From Streptomyces bauhiniae (lineage in GTDB: Bacteria; Actinomycetota; Actinomycetes; Streptomycetales; Streptomycetaceae): a stretch of DNA of 64,000 bases. The position numbers and the translations under genes are program-made. This document shows positions 53,705 through 62,254 of this stretch, piece by piece (within the stretch, counting starts at the first letter, position 1; every line of letters begins with the position of its first letter). The stretch covers positions 1 through 64,000 of the forward strand of contig NZ_SRRT01000001.1 in assembly GCF_004784475.1 (NCBI RefSeq), written 5' to 3'. Below the pieces are notes generated by a model. The model did not search any database and was not told the DNA's origin. It saw only the letters and a list, made by a program, of their open reading frames with translations.

Positions 53705-55396
53705 ATGAGCGACACCGAAACCGAGCAGAGCCGGGACCAGGAGGGTCTCGGCGCGGCCGGACAGCAGCTCTCCACCGCGCCCCAGGAGGACACGAGCGTC
53801 CTGCCGGGCCTCGGCGTCATCGGCTGGGCCCGCTGGTTCTGGCGGCAGCTCACCTCCATGCGGGTCGCGCTGCTGCTGCTCCTGCTGCTCTCCCTCGGCG
53901 CGATCCCCGGCTCGCTGATCCCGCAGACGGCCGCCGACGCCAGCAAGGTCGACGCGTTCCGGGCGGCGCACACCACGCTGGCGCCGGTCTACGACAAGCT
54001 CGGGCTGTTCCACGTGTACAGCTCGGTGTGGTTCTCCGCGATCTACATCCTGCTGTTCGTCTCCCTCATCGGCTGCATCGTCCCGCGCACCTGGCAGTTC
54101 GTCGGCCAGCTCCGCGGCCGCCCGCCGGGCGCCCCCCGCCGCCTGGACCGGCTGCCGGCGTACACCACGTGGCGCACCACCGCCGACCCCGAGCAGGTAC
54201 GCGCCGAGGCGCTCGCGCTGCTGAAGAAGCGCCGCTTCCGCGCGCACACCTCCGGTGACGCGGTCGCCGCCGAGAAGGGGTACCTGCGCGAGCTGGGCAA
54301 CCTGGCCTTCCACATCGCGCTGATTGTGCTGCTGATCGCCTTCGCCTCCGGCCAGTTGTTCAAGTCCGACGGCACCAAGCTGGTGGTCGAGGGCGACGGC
54401 TTCTCCAACGCGCTGCCGATGTACGACGACTTCAAGTCCGGCAGCCTGTTCAGCAACGACGACCTCGTACCGTTCAGCTTCGACCTGAAGGACTTCAAGG
54501 GCACCTACGAGCTGTCCGGCCCCAACCGCGGCACCCCGCGCACCTTCGAGGCGAAGATCGACTACAGCGTGGGCGCGGACGGGAAGACCCGCCCCAAGAC
54601 GGTCCAGGTCAACCAGCCGCTGAAGATCGAGGACTCCAAGGTCTACCTGGTCAGCCACGGCTACGCGCCCGTCATCACCGTCCGCGACGGCAAGGGCAAG
54701 GTGGTCTACCAGGACGCCGTGCCGCTGCTCCCGCTGGACGGCAACGTCACCTCGCAGGGCGTCATCAAGGTCATGGACGGCTACCACGACGCCAAGGGCC
54801 GGTACGACCAGCTCGGCATCCGGGCCTTCTTCCTGCCGACCTACGGCGGCGGCGCCGACGTCCTCTCCCAGTTCCCCGCGCTGCTCAACCCGGTGCTCAA
54901 CCTGGAGCCGTACCACGGCGACCTCGGGGTGAACTCGGGGCTGCCGCAGAGCGTGTACCAGCTCGACAAGAAGCACATGAAGGGCTTCAAGGACGCCGAC
55001 GGCAAGCAGCTCCGGGCCAACCTGAAGCCGGGGCAGACCATGAAGCTGCCCGGCGGGGCCGGCACCGTCACGTTCGAGAAGGACGTCAAGGAATGGGCCG
55101 GCTTCCAGATCGTCCAGGAGCCGGGCGGCGCCTGGGCACTGGGCGGCGCGGTCGCCGCGATCCTGGGCCTCGCCGCGTCCCTCTTCATCCAGCGCCGCCG
55201 GATCTGGGTGCGGGCCGTGCGCGGCGCCGACGGGGTCACGGTGGTCGAGATGGCCGGGCTCGGCCGCAGCGAGTCCGCCAAGGTCCCCGAGGAACTGGGC
55301 GACCTCGCCGGCACCCTGTACGACCGCGCGCCGGGCGCCCCCGACACCCACGAAGACGCATCCCACGCCGTACCTGCCGAAGGGGCTGAGCAGTGA
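53705..55396 (+). CDS. resB: ResB, cytochrome c maturation protein (system II)
   Basis: A 563-residue membrane protein. TM1 is MRVALLLLLLLSLGAIPGSL, TM2 lies around YSSVWFSAIYILLFVSLIGC, TM3 near LAFHIALIVLLIAFASGQLF, and the last TM at ALGGAVAAILGLAASLFIQR. A large extracytoplasmic domain lies between TM3 and TM4. With CcsB it forms the haem export and ligation complex. ATG 53705. Stop overlaps the CcsB start by 4 bases. Confidence 0.94.
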   Translation: MSDTETEQSRDQEGLGAAGQQLSTAPQEDTSVLPGLGVIGWARWFWRQLTSMRVALLLLLLLSLGAIPGSLIPQTAADASKVDAFRAAHTTLAPVYDKLGLFHVYSSVWFSAIYILLFVSLIGCIVPRTWQFVGQLRGRPPGAPRRLDRLPAYTTWRTTADPEQVRAEALALLKKRRFRAHTSGDAVAAEKGYLRELGNLAFHIALIVLLIAFASGQLFKSDGTKLVVEGDGFSNALPMYDDFKSGSLFSNDDLVPFSFDLKDFKGTYELSGPNRGTPRTFEAKIDYSVGADGKTRPKTVQVNQPLKIEDSKVYLVSHGYAPVITVRDGKGKVVYQDAVPLLPLDGNVTSQGVIKVMDGYHDAKGRYDQLGIRAFFLPTYGGGADVLSQFPALLNPVLNLEPYHGDLGVNSGLPQSVYQLDKKHMKGFKDADGKQLRANLKPGQTMKLPGGAGTVTFEKDVKEWAGFQIVQEPGGAWALGGAVAAILGLAASLFIQRRRIWVRAVRGADGVTVVEMAGLGRSESAKVPEELGDLAGTLYDRAPGAPDTHEDASHAVPAEGAEQ

Positions 55397-56493
55397 CTCT
55401 CGCCGCCGCAACCGATCTCGCCGCCGCGACCAACGAGCATCTGGCGAGCGTCAGCAACACGCTCATCTACTCCTCGATGGCCGTGTACACGCTGGCCTTC
55501 TTCGCCTACATCGCCGAGTGGCTGTTCGGCAGCCGCAGCAAGGTGGGCCGGACGGCCGCCGCGCTCACCGCCGACACCCAGCCGGCCAGGAGCGCGCCCG
55601 CCGTCACCGTGAAGCAGGCGGGCGGCACCACCGTGCTGGAGCGCCCGCAGGTCGTCGTGCGCTCCGCCGCCGGTGCCCGTGACGTGCCGGACGGCCCCGG
55701 CGCCCACGGCGGCGACGCCCAGGGCGACATGTACGGCCGGATCGCGGTCTCCCTCACCGTGCTCGCCTTCCTGGTGGAGCTGGCCGGTGTGGTGGCCCGC
55801 GCGGCCTCCGTGCAGCGCGCCCCCTGGGGCAACATGTACGAGTTCAACCTGACCTTCTCCACCGTCGCGGTCGGCGTCTACCTGGGCCTGCTCGCATGTA
55901 AGAAGAACGTCCGCTGGCTCGGCCTGTTCCTGATCACCACGGTCCTGCTGGACCTCGGCCTCGCCGTCACCGTGCTCTACACCGCCAGCGACCAGCTCGT
56001 CCCGGCGCTGCACTCGTACTGGCTGTACATCCACGTCTCCACCGCCATCTTCTGCGGCGCGGTGTTCTATGTGGGCGCGGTCGCCACGATCCTGTACCTC
56101 TTCAAGGACTCCTACGAGAACAAGCTGGAGAACGGCGGCACGCCGGGGACCTTCGCCCGCTCGGTGCTGGAGCGGCTGCCCGCCTCGGCCTCGCTGGACA
56201 AGTTCGCCTACCGGGTCAACGCGGCCGTCTTCCCGCTGTGGACGTTCACGATCATCGCGGGCGCGATCTGGGCGGGCGACGCCTGGGGCCGGTACTGGAA
56301 CTGGGACCCCAAGGAGACCTGGTCCTTCATCACCTGGGTCGCCTACGCCTGCTATCTGCACGCCCGCGCCACGGCCGGCTGGAAGGGCCGCAAGGCCGCC
56401 TACCTGGCGATGATCGCCTTCGGCTGCTGGCTGTTCAACTACTACGGCGTCAACATCTTCGTCAGCGGCAAGCACTCGTACGCGGGCGTCTGA
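55393..56493 (+). CDS. ccsB: CcsB/CcsA, cytochrome c synthase (system II haem handling)
   Basis: A 366-residue membrane protein with about eight TM helices. The haem-handling WWD-like motif is GRYWNWDPKETWSFITWVAY, and external His ligands lie in AGWKGRKAAY-adjacent loops (STAIFCGAVFYVGAV upstream). A soluble ~70-residue segment rich in Ala/Arg (TVKQAGGTTVLERPQVV) sits after TM1. GTG 55393. Together with ResB it delivers haem to apocytochrome c. Confidence 0.94.
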   Translation: MTLAAATDLAAATNEHLASVSNTLIYSSMAVYTLAFFAYIAEWLFGSRSKVGRTAAALTADTQPARSAPAVTVKQAGGTTVLERPQVVVRSAAGARDVPDGPGAHGGDAQGDMYGRIAVSLTVLAFLVELAGVVARAASVQRAPWGNMYEFNLTFSTVAVGVYLGLLACKKNVRWLGLFLITTVLLDLGLAVTVLYTASDQLVPALHSYWLYIHVSTAIFCGAVFYVGAVATILYLFKDSYENKLENGGTPGTFARSVLERLPASASLDKFAYRVNAAVFPLWTFTIIAGAIWAGDAWGRYWNWDPKETWSFITWVAYACYLHARATAGWKGRKAAYLAMIAFGCWLFNYYGVNIFVSGKHSYAGV

Positions 56494-56518
56494 GCCTAAG
56501 GTCGTAGAGACTGGGCTC

Positions 56519-56914
56519 ATGCACGGTTCCATCGAACAGGGCATGAGCCAGACGCACGGCAACACGCACATCCGGCACTTCCTGGTGCGGCTGCCGAAGT
56601 CCATGGAGGAGGTCTGGCCCGCGGTGGCCGAGGCCGGGGGCCTGTCCGCCTGGTGCACCCCGGTCGACGTGCTCGAACCCCGCCTGGACGGCACGGTCGC
56701 GCTGCGCGACCTGGGTGCCGGGCGGGTCACCGCCTGGGACGTGGACCGGGTCGCGGAGTACACCGTCGAGGGCGGCGGCCGGCTCCGCTTCCACCTCGAA
56801 CGCGACGGCGAGCGGGGCAGCACCCTGCGCTTCACCCACGAGTACCAGGGCGAGGGCGCCTCGGAGGCGGAGTGGCGCAGCCGCTTCGAACGCCTGATCG
56901 AACAGGTGGGCTAG
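56519..56914 (+). CDS. SRPBCC/AHSA1-domain protein
   Basis: A 131-residue START-like protein: THIRHFLVRLPKSMEEVWPA, the AHSA1-type aromatic hallmark LSAWCTPVDVLEPRL, then LRFTHEYQGEGASEAEWRSR and C-terminal FERLIEQVG. It is a single hydrophobic-ligand pocket domain with no other features; ligand unknown. ATG 56519 is used; ATG 56543 (MSQTHGNTHI) is an alternative. It starts 25 bases after ccsB and its stop overlaps that of the convergent MerR gene. Confidence 0.82.
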   Translation: MHGSIEQGMSQTHGNTHIRHFLVRLPKSMEEVWPAVAEAGGLSAWCTPVDVLEPRLDGTVALRDLGAGRVTAWDVDRVAEYTVEGGGRLRFHLERDGERGSTLRFTHEYQGEGASEAEWRSRFERLIEQVG

Positions 56915-57288
56915 CGGGTCCCCTCCTCGCCCAGCCCCGCCTTGAGCGCGTCCCGCAGCCGTGTCAGGCGGGCGATCTCCGCGTCCAGCAGAGCGATCCG
57001 CCGCTCCACCACCGGCGCGCCGACCGCCCCCTCCCGCTCCGGCGTCCCGCAGGGTCGGGTGTCCTCGGCCAGCAGGGGCAGGCGGTCCGCGATGGCGGCC
57101 AGGTCCGACACGGTCAGCCCGAGCGCCAGCAGCCGCCGGATCACCCCCAGCAGGGCCAGCTCGGCGGGGCCGTACTCCCGCTGTCCCGAGCCGGTGCGGG
57201 GCGGGGGAGGGAGCAGCCCCCGCTGCTCGTAGAAGCGCAGCGCCCGCGGGGTCGTCCCCACGGCCGCCGCCGCGTCCCCGATCCTCAT
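56911..57288 (-). CDS. MerR-family transcriptional regulator
   Basis: A 125-residue regulator. The winged helix is MRIGDAAAAVGTTPRALRFY followed by EQRGLLPPPPRTGSGQREYG and a C-terminal dimer coiled coil (ALLDAEIARLTRLRDALKAG). One Cys (DTRPCGTPE) is present. ATG 57288 lies 20 bases after the stop of the reductase gene (57309-58343), so it is the second gene of that operon and probably regulates it. Confidence 0.9.
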   Translation of the reverse strand: MRIGDAAAAVGTTPRALRFYEQRGLLPPPPRTGSGQREYGPAELALLGVIRRLLALGLTVSDLAAIADRLPLLAEDTRPCGTPEREGAVGAPVVERRIALLDAEIARLTRLRDALKAGLGEEGTR

Positions 57289-57308
57289 GCCCCACCCGCC
57301 CGTCAGTC

Positions 57309-58343
57309 CTACGGCAGCTCCACCACGACCGTGCCCGCATACTGCCCGGCCACCAGCCCCGCCAACGCCTCCGGAGCCCGGCCGATCCCCGCGACCCGCG
57401 TGACGGGGAACCGAATCTCCCCGGAGCGCAGCCAGCCGCCGAACCGCCCGGCCCACTCCTCCTCCACCCCCGGATGCAGCGAGCCGCGGTACCCGGTGAG
57501 CGTCACACCCCGCACGACCAGCCGGAAGCCGTCCAGCTCCACCGGGGCCGAGGCCCCCGCGCCCTGGGCCGCAAGCTGCCCCGCCAGCGCGCCGACCAGC
57601 GCGAACCGCGCCCCCACCCGCGCCGCCTCCACCGCCGCCGCGAGCTGATGGCCGCCCACGGTGTCCAGCAGGACGTCGATCCCGTCCGGCGCGGCCTCGG
57701 CCAGCCCCGCCGCGAAGGCACCGGGGTCCGTGCGCGTCCCGGCGGTGACCACCGCGTCGAAGCCAAGCTCCTCGACCAGCCGGGCGGCCTTCGCCGGGGA
57801 ACCGGTGGTGCCGATCACCCGTGCCGCGCCCAGCAGCCGGGCGATCTGCCCCGCCAGCGAGCCCACCCCGCCGGCCGCGCCGGTGACCAGCACGACGTCG
57901 CCCGCGCGCACCGGCGCGGTACGGGTGAGCGCGCCGTAGGCGGTGGAGCCGGAGGAGAGCGCGGCGAGCGGGTCGGGCAGCGCGGGGTCGACCGGCGCGC
58001 ACGCGGCCACCGGGACCAGGGCGTACTCGCGCCAGCCGAGCGGATGCGTCACCAGCTCGCCCGGCCGGAACGTTCCCGCCCCCGCCACGACCTCGCCCAC
58101 GGCCGGACCGAACAGGGGGTCACCGGGACGCAGTCCGGGCACCGGGGTGTCGCGCGCGGCGCCGCCGATCAGGGTGCGCAGGCCGGCGAAGACCTGGAAC
58201 GCCCGGTTGCGGACGAGTACATGGCCGGGCGCGGGCGTGGGGACGGGCACCTCGGCGACCGTCAGGTCACCGGGCACGGGCAGCCCGTCGGGGACGGCGG
58301 CGAGGCGTACCTCACGGGCGGTGGCGGGCGGGGCCGAGGGCAT
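57309..58343 (-). CDS. NADP-dependent medium-chain reductase (zinc-independent, CurA/PTGR-like)
   Basis: A 344-residue enzyme of the MDR superfamily. The N-terminal domain has GHVLVRNRAFQVFAGLRTLI, and the Rossmann domain has DVVLVTGAAGGVGSLAGQIA (AxxGxxG). IDVLLDTVGGHQLAAAVEAA and a C-terminal EALAGLVAGQYAGTVVVELP follow. No zinc ligands. It probably reduces alpha,beta-unsaturated carbonyls. ATG 58343. First gene of the pair with the MerR regulator. Confidence 0.88.
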   Translation of the reverse strand: MPSAPPATAREVRLAAVPDGLPVPGDLTVAEVPVPTPAPGHVLVRNRAFQVFAGLRTLIGGAARDTPVPGLRPGDPLFGPAVGEVVAGAGTFRPGELVTHPLGWREYALVPVAACAPVDPALPDPLAALSSGSTAYGALTRTAPVRAGDVVLVTGAAGGVGSLAGQIARLLGAARVIGTTGSPAKAARLVEELGFDAVVTAGTRTDPGAFAAGLAEAAPDGIDVLLDTVGGHQLAAAVEAARVGARFALVGALAGQLAAQGAGASAPVELDGFRLVVRGVTLTGYRGSLHPGVEEEWAGRFGGWLRSGEIRFPVTRVAGIGRAPEALAGLVAGQYAGTVVVELP

Positions 58344-58419
58344 GGGCGTCTCCTGCGGGGACGGGCGGCAAGGGCCCGGCGACGCTAATCCCTGCCCCGC
58401 GCGTCAGGGGCAAGCCCGC

Positions 58420-59814
58420 TCAGGCCGGCGGCGTCGACATCAGGTCCCGCAGGCGCTCCACGTACAGGCCCATGTTCTTGGCGGCCACGTCCGTGTCCGG
58501 GTGGCGGCTGGCCAGCCAGAGGCCGTCGTGGACCCGGTTGACCCAGACGCAGACCTGGTCGCCGTACGACACCCGGAGCAGGGCGTGGGCGTTCTGCTCC
58601 GCCCAGCGGGCGGCGCCGGGGATGCCGCGGGTGTCGACGAAGGAGACGATCGAGTACAGGTCCGGGGACGTGGGCCGGAAGTCCGCGCCGAGCAGGCTCA
58701 GCACGCGGGCCAGCGGCATCCGGGCCAGGGTGCGGTTGGCCTGGAGCTGCGCCCGGACCGCGCGCAGGGTGGCGGTCAGGTCGGGGGCGTTCTCCAGCGG
58801 CACCTCGATGGGGGCGCCGCCGACGAACCAGCCCACCGAGTCGCTCCACTGCGACTTCACCCGGGTGTGGAACGGCACCACCGTCCGGTACACCGACTGC
58901 TCGCCCAGCTCCTGCACGATCAGCGCGGTCGCCGCCAGCAGCCCGACCAGGCTGCCCCCGTACGGCCGGCAGTACGCCTCGAACGCGGCCGCCGCCTCCG
59001 CGTCCACCAGCGGCTCGCAGATCATCCGCTGCGGCGGCAGCCGGCCGCCCGGCTCCACGCCCAGCTCCACCGGGAACGAGGGCAGCGTGCCGTCGCAGCG
59101 GCGGATGAACTCCCGCCAGCGGGCCACCGTCTCGTGCTCGCCGTCCAGCCGGTCGGCGTCCGCCCGCTCGATCTCGCAGAAGTCCACGTAACTGGCGGCC
59201 GGGGTCCGCACCACCGGCCCGCGCCCCTCGACGCCCGCCGTGTACAGCTCCTCGATCTCGGCCGGGATGCCGTGCAGCGAGTAGGCGTCCACATTGCTGT
59301 GGTCGAAGGCGAGGAAGACGGTGGCCGAGTCGTCCCGCACCACGGCCGCGTAGATCAGGTTGGGCCAGCGCAGCGCGTCCGCGACCGTGTCGAACCGGGA
59401 CTGCAGATGCGCGGTCAGCGCGGCCGCGTCCGTGAACTCGCCCCCCGCCTCCCGGTGCAGGGTGACGTCCCCGGCGTCCAGGGTGAAGCGGCGCAGCTCC
59501 TCCCCGTCCGCGCCGGCCCAGCGGAAGCCGCTGCGCAGGGTCTCGTGCCGGACCGTCCAGGCCCGCAGGGACTCCTCGAGCACATCGAGGTCGACCGGGC
59601 CGGCGAGGTCGAAGGAGGTACCGAGCCAGGTCGGCACGAACAGGCCGTCCTCCCGGACGTGCCGGGCCGTGCGGATGTGCGACTCCTGGATGTAGGCGGG
59701 CGGGCGGGAGTCCTCCGGCAGGCCGTGCGCCGTGGCGACGGTCGCCGGACTCAGCGTCCACTCGACGAGCCGCCCCGGCCGGACCTCGCAGCGCTGGATG
59801 TCAGTGATTCGCAC
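58420..59814 (-). CDS. Stand-alone condensation-domain (acyl-/peptide-bond-forming) protein
   Basis: A 464-residue protein with the fold of NRPS condensation or PapA-type acyltransferase domains. The first half carries the modified catalytic motif in FLAFDHSNVDAYSLHGIPAE (HxxxDA rather than HHxxxDG), and the second half ends with the C-terminal catalytic segment LYSIVSFVDTRGIPGAARW. VPFHTRVKSQWSDSVGWFVG is a conserved signature of this fold. There is no carrier protein or adenylation domain nearby. GTG 59814 has cggagacg upstream. The role could be ester/amide formation on a free substrate. Confidence 0.75.
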   Translation of the reverse strand: MRITDIQRCEVRPGRLVEWTLSPATVATAHGLPEDSRPPAYIQESHIRTARHVREDGLFVPTWLGTSFDLAGPVDLDVLEESLRAWTVRHETLRSGFRWAGADGEELRRFTLDAGDVTLHREAGGEFTDAAALTAHLQSRFDTVADALRWPNLIYAAVVRDDSATVFLAFDHSNVDAYSLHGIPAEIEELYTAGVEGRGPVVRTPAASYVDFCEIERADADRLDGEHETVARWREFIRRCDGTLPSFPVELGVEPGGRLPPQRMICEPLVDAEAAAAFEAYCRPYGGSLVGLLAATALIVQELGEQSVYRTVVPFHTRVKSQWSDSVGWFVGGAPIEVPLENAPDLTATLRAVRAQLQANRTLARMPLARVLSLLGADFRPTSPDLYSIVSFVDTRGIPGAARWAEQNAHALLRVSYGDQVCVWVNRVHDGLWLASRHPDTDVAAKNMGLYVERLRDLMSTPPA

Positions 59815-59964
59815 GCGTCTCCGATCGCAGAAGGGGACCCCGGTGTGGTGGGGCCCCCGTCAAGGGAATGCCGTCGCATGCGGTCCGGACATGCCCACGC
59901 GGGGCTTTTCAGCGGAACGGATGGCGGGCCGAACGCGTGACCGTGCGCGCCGTCAGCCCCCGGC

Positions 59965-60423
59965 TCAGTCCCCGACGACCCCGATGTCCTCGTTCCACAG
60001 TTCGGGATTCTCCGCCGCGAACTCCCGCAGCAGCGCGCCGCATTCGGGATCGTCCAGCAGCACGACCTCCACCCCGTGCGCGGCCAGCCACGCGTGCCCG
60101 CCGCTGAAGGTCCCCGCCTCCCCGACCACCACCCGCGAGATCCCGAACTGCCGCACCAGCCCGGAGCAGTACCAGCACGGGGACAGCGTGGTCACCATCG
60201 TCGTCCCCCGGTACGACCGCCGCCGCCCCGCGTCCCGGAAGGCCGCCGTCTCCGCGTGCGTCGCCGGGTCCCCGTCCTGCACCCGCCGGTTGTGCCCCCG
60301 CCCGAGCACCTCGCCGCCCGGCCCGTAGAGCGCGGCCCCGATCGGAATGCCACCCTCCGCATGCCCCGCCCGCGCCTCCGCGACGGCGGTACGCAGCCAG
60401 TCCCGCGCCAGCTCCAGATCCAT
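59965..60423 (-). CDS. Cytosine-deaminase-like nucleoside/nucleobase deaminase
   Basis: A 152-residue CDA-fold enzyme. The zinc motif is ATHAETAAFRDAG (HAE) with SPCWYCSGLVRQFGI (PCxxC), and GHNRRVQDGDPATHAETA resembles yeast cytosine deaminase, as in that subfamily. ATG 60423 starts MDLELARDWLRTAVAEARAG. It would convert a cytosine or related base to its oxo form in the cytosol. Same strand as the quinone oxidoreductase (60464), 40 bases downstream, so probably one operon. Confidence 0.88.
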   Translation of the reverse strand: MDLELARDWLRTAVAEARAGHAEGGIPIGAALYGPGGEVLGRGHNRRVQDGDPATHAETAAFRDAGRRRSYRGTTMVTTLSPCWYCSGLVRQFGISRVVVGEAGTFSGGHAWLAAHGVEVVLLDDPECGALLREFAAENPELWNEDIGVVGD

Positions 60424-60463
60424 GGGGGCACTGTCCCCGTACCGGTGCGGGGACCAAACGCGC

Positions 60464-61432
60464 CTACACCCGCAGCAGCAGCTTGCCCGTGCTCGTCCGG
60501 CTCCCCATCAACCGGTGCGCCCCGGCCGCCTCCGCCAGCGGGAACTCGGCGGTGACCGGCAAGGACAGCCCGGTCCCGGCCGCCCTGGCGAACGCCGCGT
60601 CGGCCAGGGCGCGCAGGGTGTCCGGCGCCGTGGCCGCCAGGGTGAGGATGGAGAAGCCCGCGACCGAGACGCCCCGCGGGTACAGCTCGCCGGGGCCCAC
60701 GCTCCACGCGCCGGACGAGCCCGCGTCCCCGTAGGAGACCAGGCGGCCGAAGGGGGCCAGCACGGTCAGGCCCGCGCGCACCGAGTCACCGCCCACCGGG
60801 TCCAGGACCAGATCGACCCCGCGCCCGCCGGTGGCCTCCCGTACCGGGTCCTCGAAGGCGCCGACGAAGACCTCGTCGTAGCCGTGCTCCTTGGCGTACG
60901 CGGCCTTCGCCGCCGAGGAGACCACGCCGTACACCGCCCCGGCGCCGGCCGCCCGCGCCAACTGGCCGGCCGCCGTGCCGACGCCGCCCGCCGCGCCGTG
61001 GACCAGGACCGATTCGCCGGGCTGGAGGCGGCCGACGGTGTGGATCAGGGCGTAGGCCGTGGGCACCACCGCGGGCAGGGTCGCCGCCGTGCGCAGGTCG
61101 GTGCCGGCGGGGACGGCGAACACCGCCGACGCCTCGGCGACGGCCACCTCGGCGTACCCGCCGCCCGCCACGAGCGCGGCCACCTCCTGGCCGACGGCGA
61201 GCCCCTCGACACCCGCGCCGAGCGCCCGCACCCGGCCGGAGACCTCCAGGCCGGGCCGGAACGGCAATTGCGGCACCCGGTACCCCTCCGCGCGGGCCTT
61301 CAGGTCGGCGAAGTTCACCCCCGCGTACGCCACGTCGACGCTCACCTGGCCGGGGCCGGGCTCGGGCACCTCGGCCGGGACCACCTCCAGTACCTCGGGA
61401 CCGCCGTACCCCTGGATCTCGATCGCGCGCAT
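60464..61432 (-). CDS. NADPH:quinone oxidoreductase family (zeta-crystallin-like MDR)
   Basis: A 322-residue MDR enzyme. It has IEIQGYGGPEVLEVVPAEVP, YAGVNFADLKARAEGYRVPQ, the cofactor loop VLVHGAAGGVGTAAGQLARA, and the C-terminus HRLMGSRTSTGKLLLRV typical of zeta-crystallin QORs. No zinc ligands. It reduces quinones or enones with NADPH. ATG 61432. Divergent from the ArsR-type regulator across a region with repeated GTGTTC/GAACAC sites, so it is a likely target. Confidence 0.9.
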   Translation of the reverse strand: MRAIEIQGYGGPEVLEVVPAEVPEPGPGQVSVDVAYAGVNFADLKARAEGYRVPQLPFRPGLEVSGRVRALGAGVEGLAVGQEVAALVAGGGYAEVAVAEASAVFAVPAGTDLRTAATLPAVVPTAYALIHTVGRLQPGESVLVHGAAGGVGTAAGQLARAAGAGAVYGVVSSAAKAAYAKEHGYDEVFVGAFEDPVREATGGRGVDLVLDPVGGDSVRAGLTVLAPFGRLVSYGDAGSSGAWSVGPGELYPRGVSVAGFSILTLAATAPDTLRALADAAFARAAGTGLSLPVTAEFPLAEAAGAHRLMGSRTSTGKLLLRV

Positions 61433-61462
61433 GCCAGACTCCCCGGTCGCCACCCGAAACGG

Positions 61463-61512
61463 GTGTTCAATGAAAGGCGAACACTCGCGACTGTATGATT
61501 CTCATCGAACAC
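61463..61512. promoter_or_regulatory. Probable ArsR-type operator: three GTGTTC/GAACAC half-sites
   Basis: GTGTTC (61463-61468) faces GAACAC (61479-61484) as a palindrome with a 10-base spacer; a second GAACAC lies at 61507-61512. They sit between the QOR gene and the ArsR gene and overlap a TATGAT-like sequence (61494-61499). Confidence 0.6.
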
Positions 61513-61560
61513 TTGGCAAGCGGAGCCGCGCGGAACGGGCGCGGCGGCGAGGAGGACGGC

Positions 61561-61884
61561 ATGGCCGCGACCGGGCACCGGGCCGCCCCCGAGCACACCC
61601 ATCCCGACGACGTGACGGTGGCGAACGCCCTGGCCGCGCTGGCCGATCCCGTGCGCGGCACCCTGGTCCGGGAGCTGGCCGGGTCCGCCGACTGGACCCG
61701 CACCTGCGGCAGCTTCGACGTCCCCGTCGGCAAGGCGGCCCTCAGTCACCACTTCACCGTGCTGCGGGCGGCCGGGCTGGTCGAGCAGCGCGACGAGGGC
61801 GCCCGGCGCGTCAACCGGCTCCGGCGCGCCGAGTTCGAGGCGCGGTTCCCCGGCCTGCTGGACCTGGTCCTCAGGGGCGACTGA
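61561..61884 (+). CDS. ArsR/SmtB-family winged-helix regulator
   Basis: A 107-residue regulator: VTVANALAALADPVRGTLVR then ELAGSADWTRTCGSFDVPVG, KAALSHHFTVLRAAGLVEQ and RRVNRLRRAEFEARFPGLLD. The SHHFTVLRAAGLV segment is the ArsR recognition helix. There is a single Cys in TRTCGSF, so metal sensing by a Cys pair is unlikely. ATG 61561 has gaggagga upstream. Divergent from the QOR gene. Confidence 0.88.
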   Translation: MAATGHRAAPEHTHPDDVTVANALAALADPVRGTLVRELAGSADWTRTCGSFDVPVGKAALSHHFTVLRAAGLVEQRDEGARRVNRLRRAEFEARFPGLLDLVLRGD

Positions 61885-61902
61885 GCCGAGCCGCCCGCCG
61901 GA

Positions 61903-62178
61903 TCACTCCGTGCCCGGCTCGTCCTTCTTCAGCGAGCGCAGGAAGTCCGGGTTGTCGTCGGGGGCCACCCAGGTCGCGGCGGGACCGGCCGCCTGGCGGA
62001 CCTTGCCGGTGATCAGCCAGGCCAGCGGGCCGACCAGGACCTCGCCGAAGAGCAGCACGATGAACACCCAGGCCACCTTGGGCAGGTGGCGGACCTCGTC
62101 CTCGGGGGTGTTCAGACAGTCCACGAACGCGTAGATCCACAGGGCCAGGACCAGCAGGAACGGCAGATACCTGAGCAT
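61903..62178 (-). CDS. PLD nuclease N-terminal-type small membrane protein
   Basis: A 91-residue protein with two hydrophobic helices, [20 protein letters not shown] and [20 protein letters not shown], separated by [13 protein letters not shown]. This is the PLDc_N domain without a phospholipase, common in actinobacteria. The tail is acidic ([11 protein letters not shown]). ATG 62178. Function unknown. Confidence 0.88.
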   Translation of the reverse strand: MLRYLPFLLVLALWIYAFVDCLNTPEDEVRHLPKVAWVFIVLLFGEVLVGPLAWLITGKVRQAAGPAATWVAPDDNPDFLRSLKKDEPGTE

Positions 62179-62254
62179 GGTCGCGCGATCTCCTCAACGG
62201 TCTGGACGGCCCCGGTGACCGGGCCAGCGTAGCCGGTGGCCGATACTGGGACAC

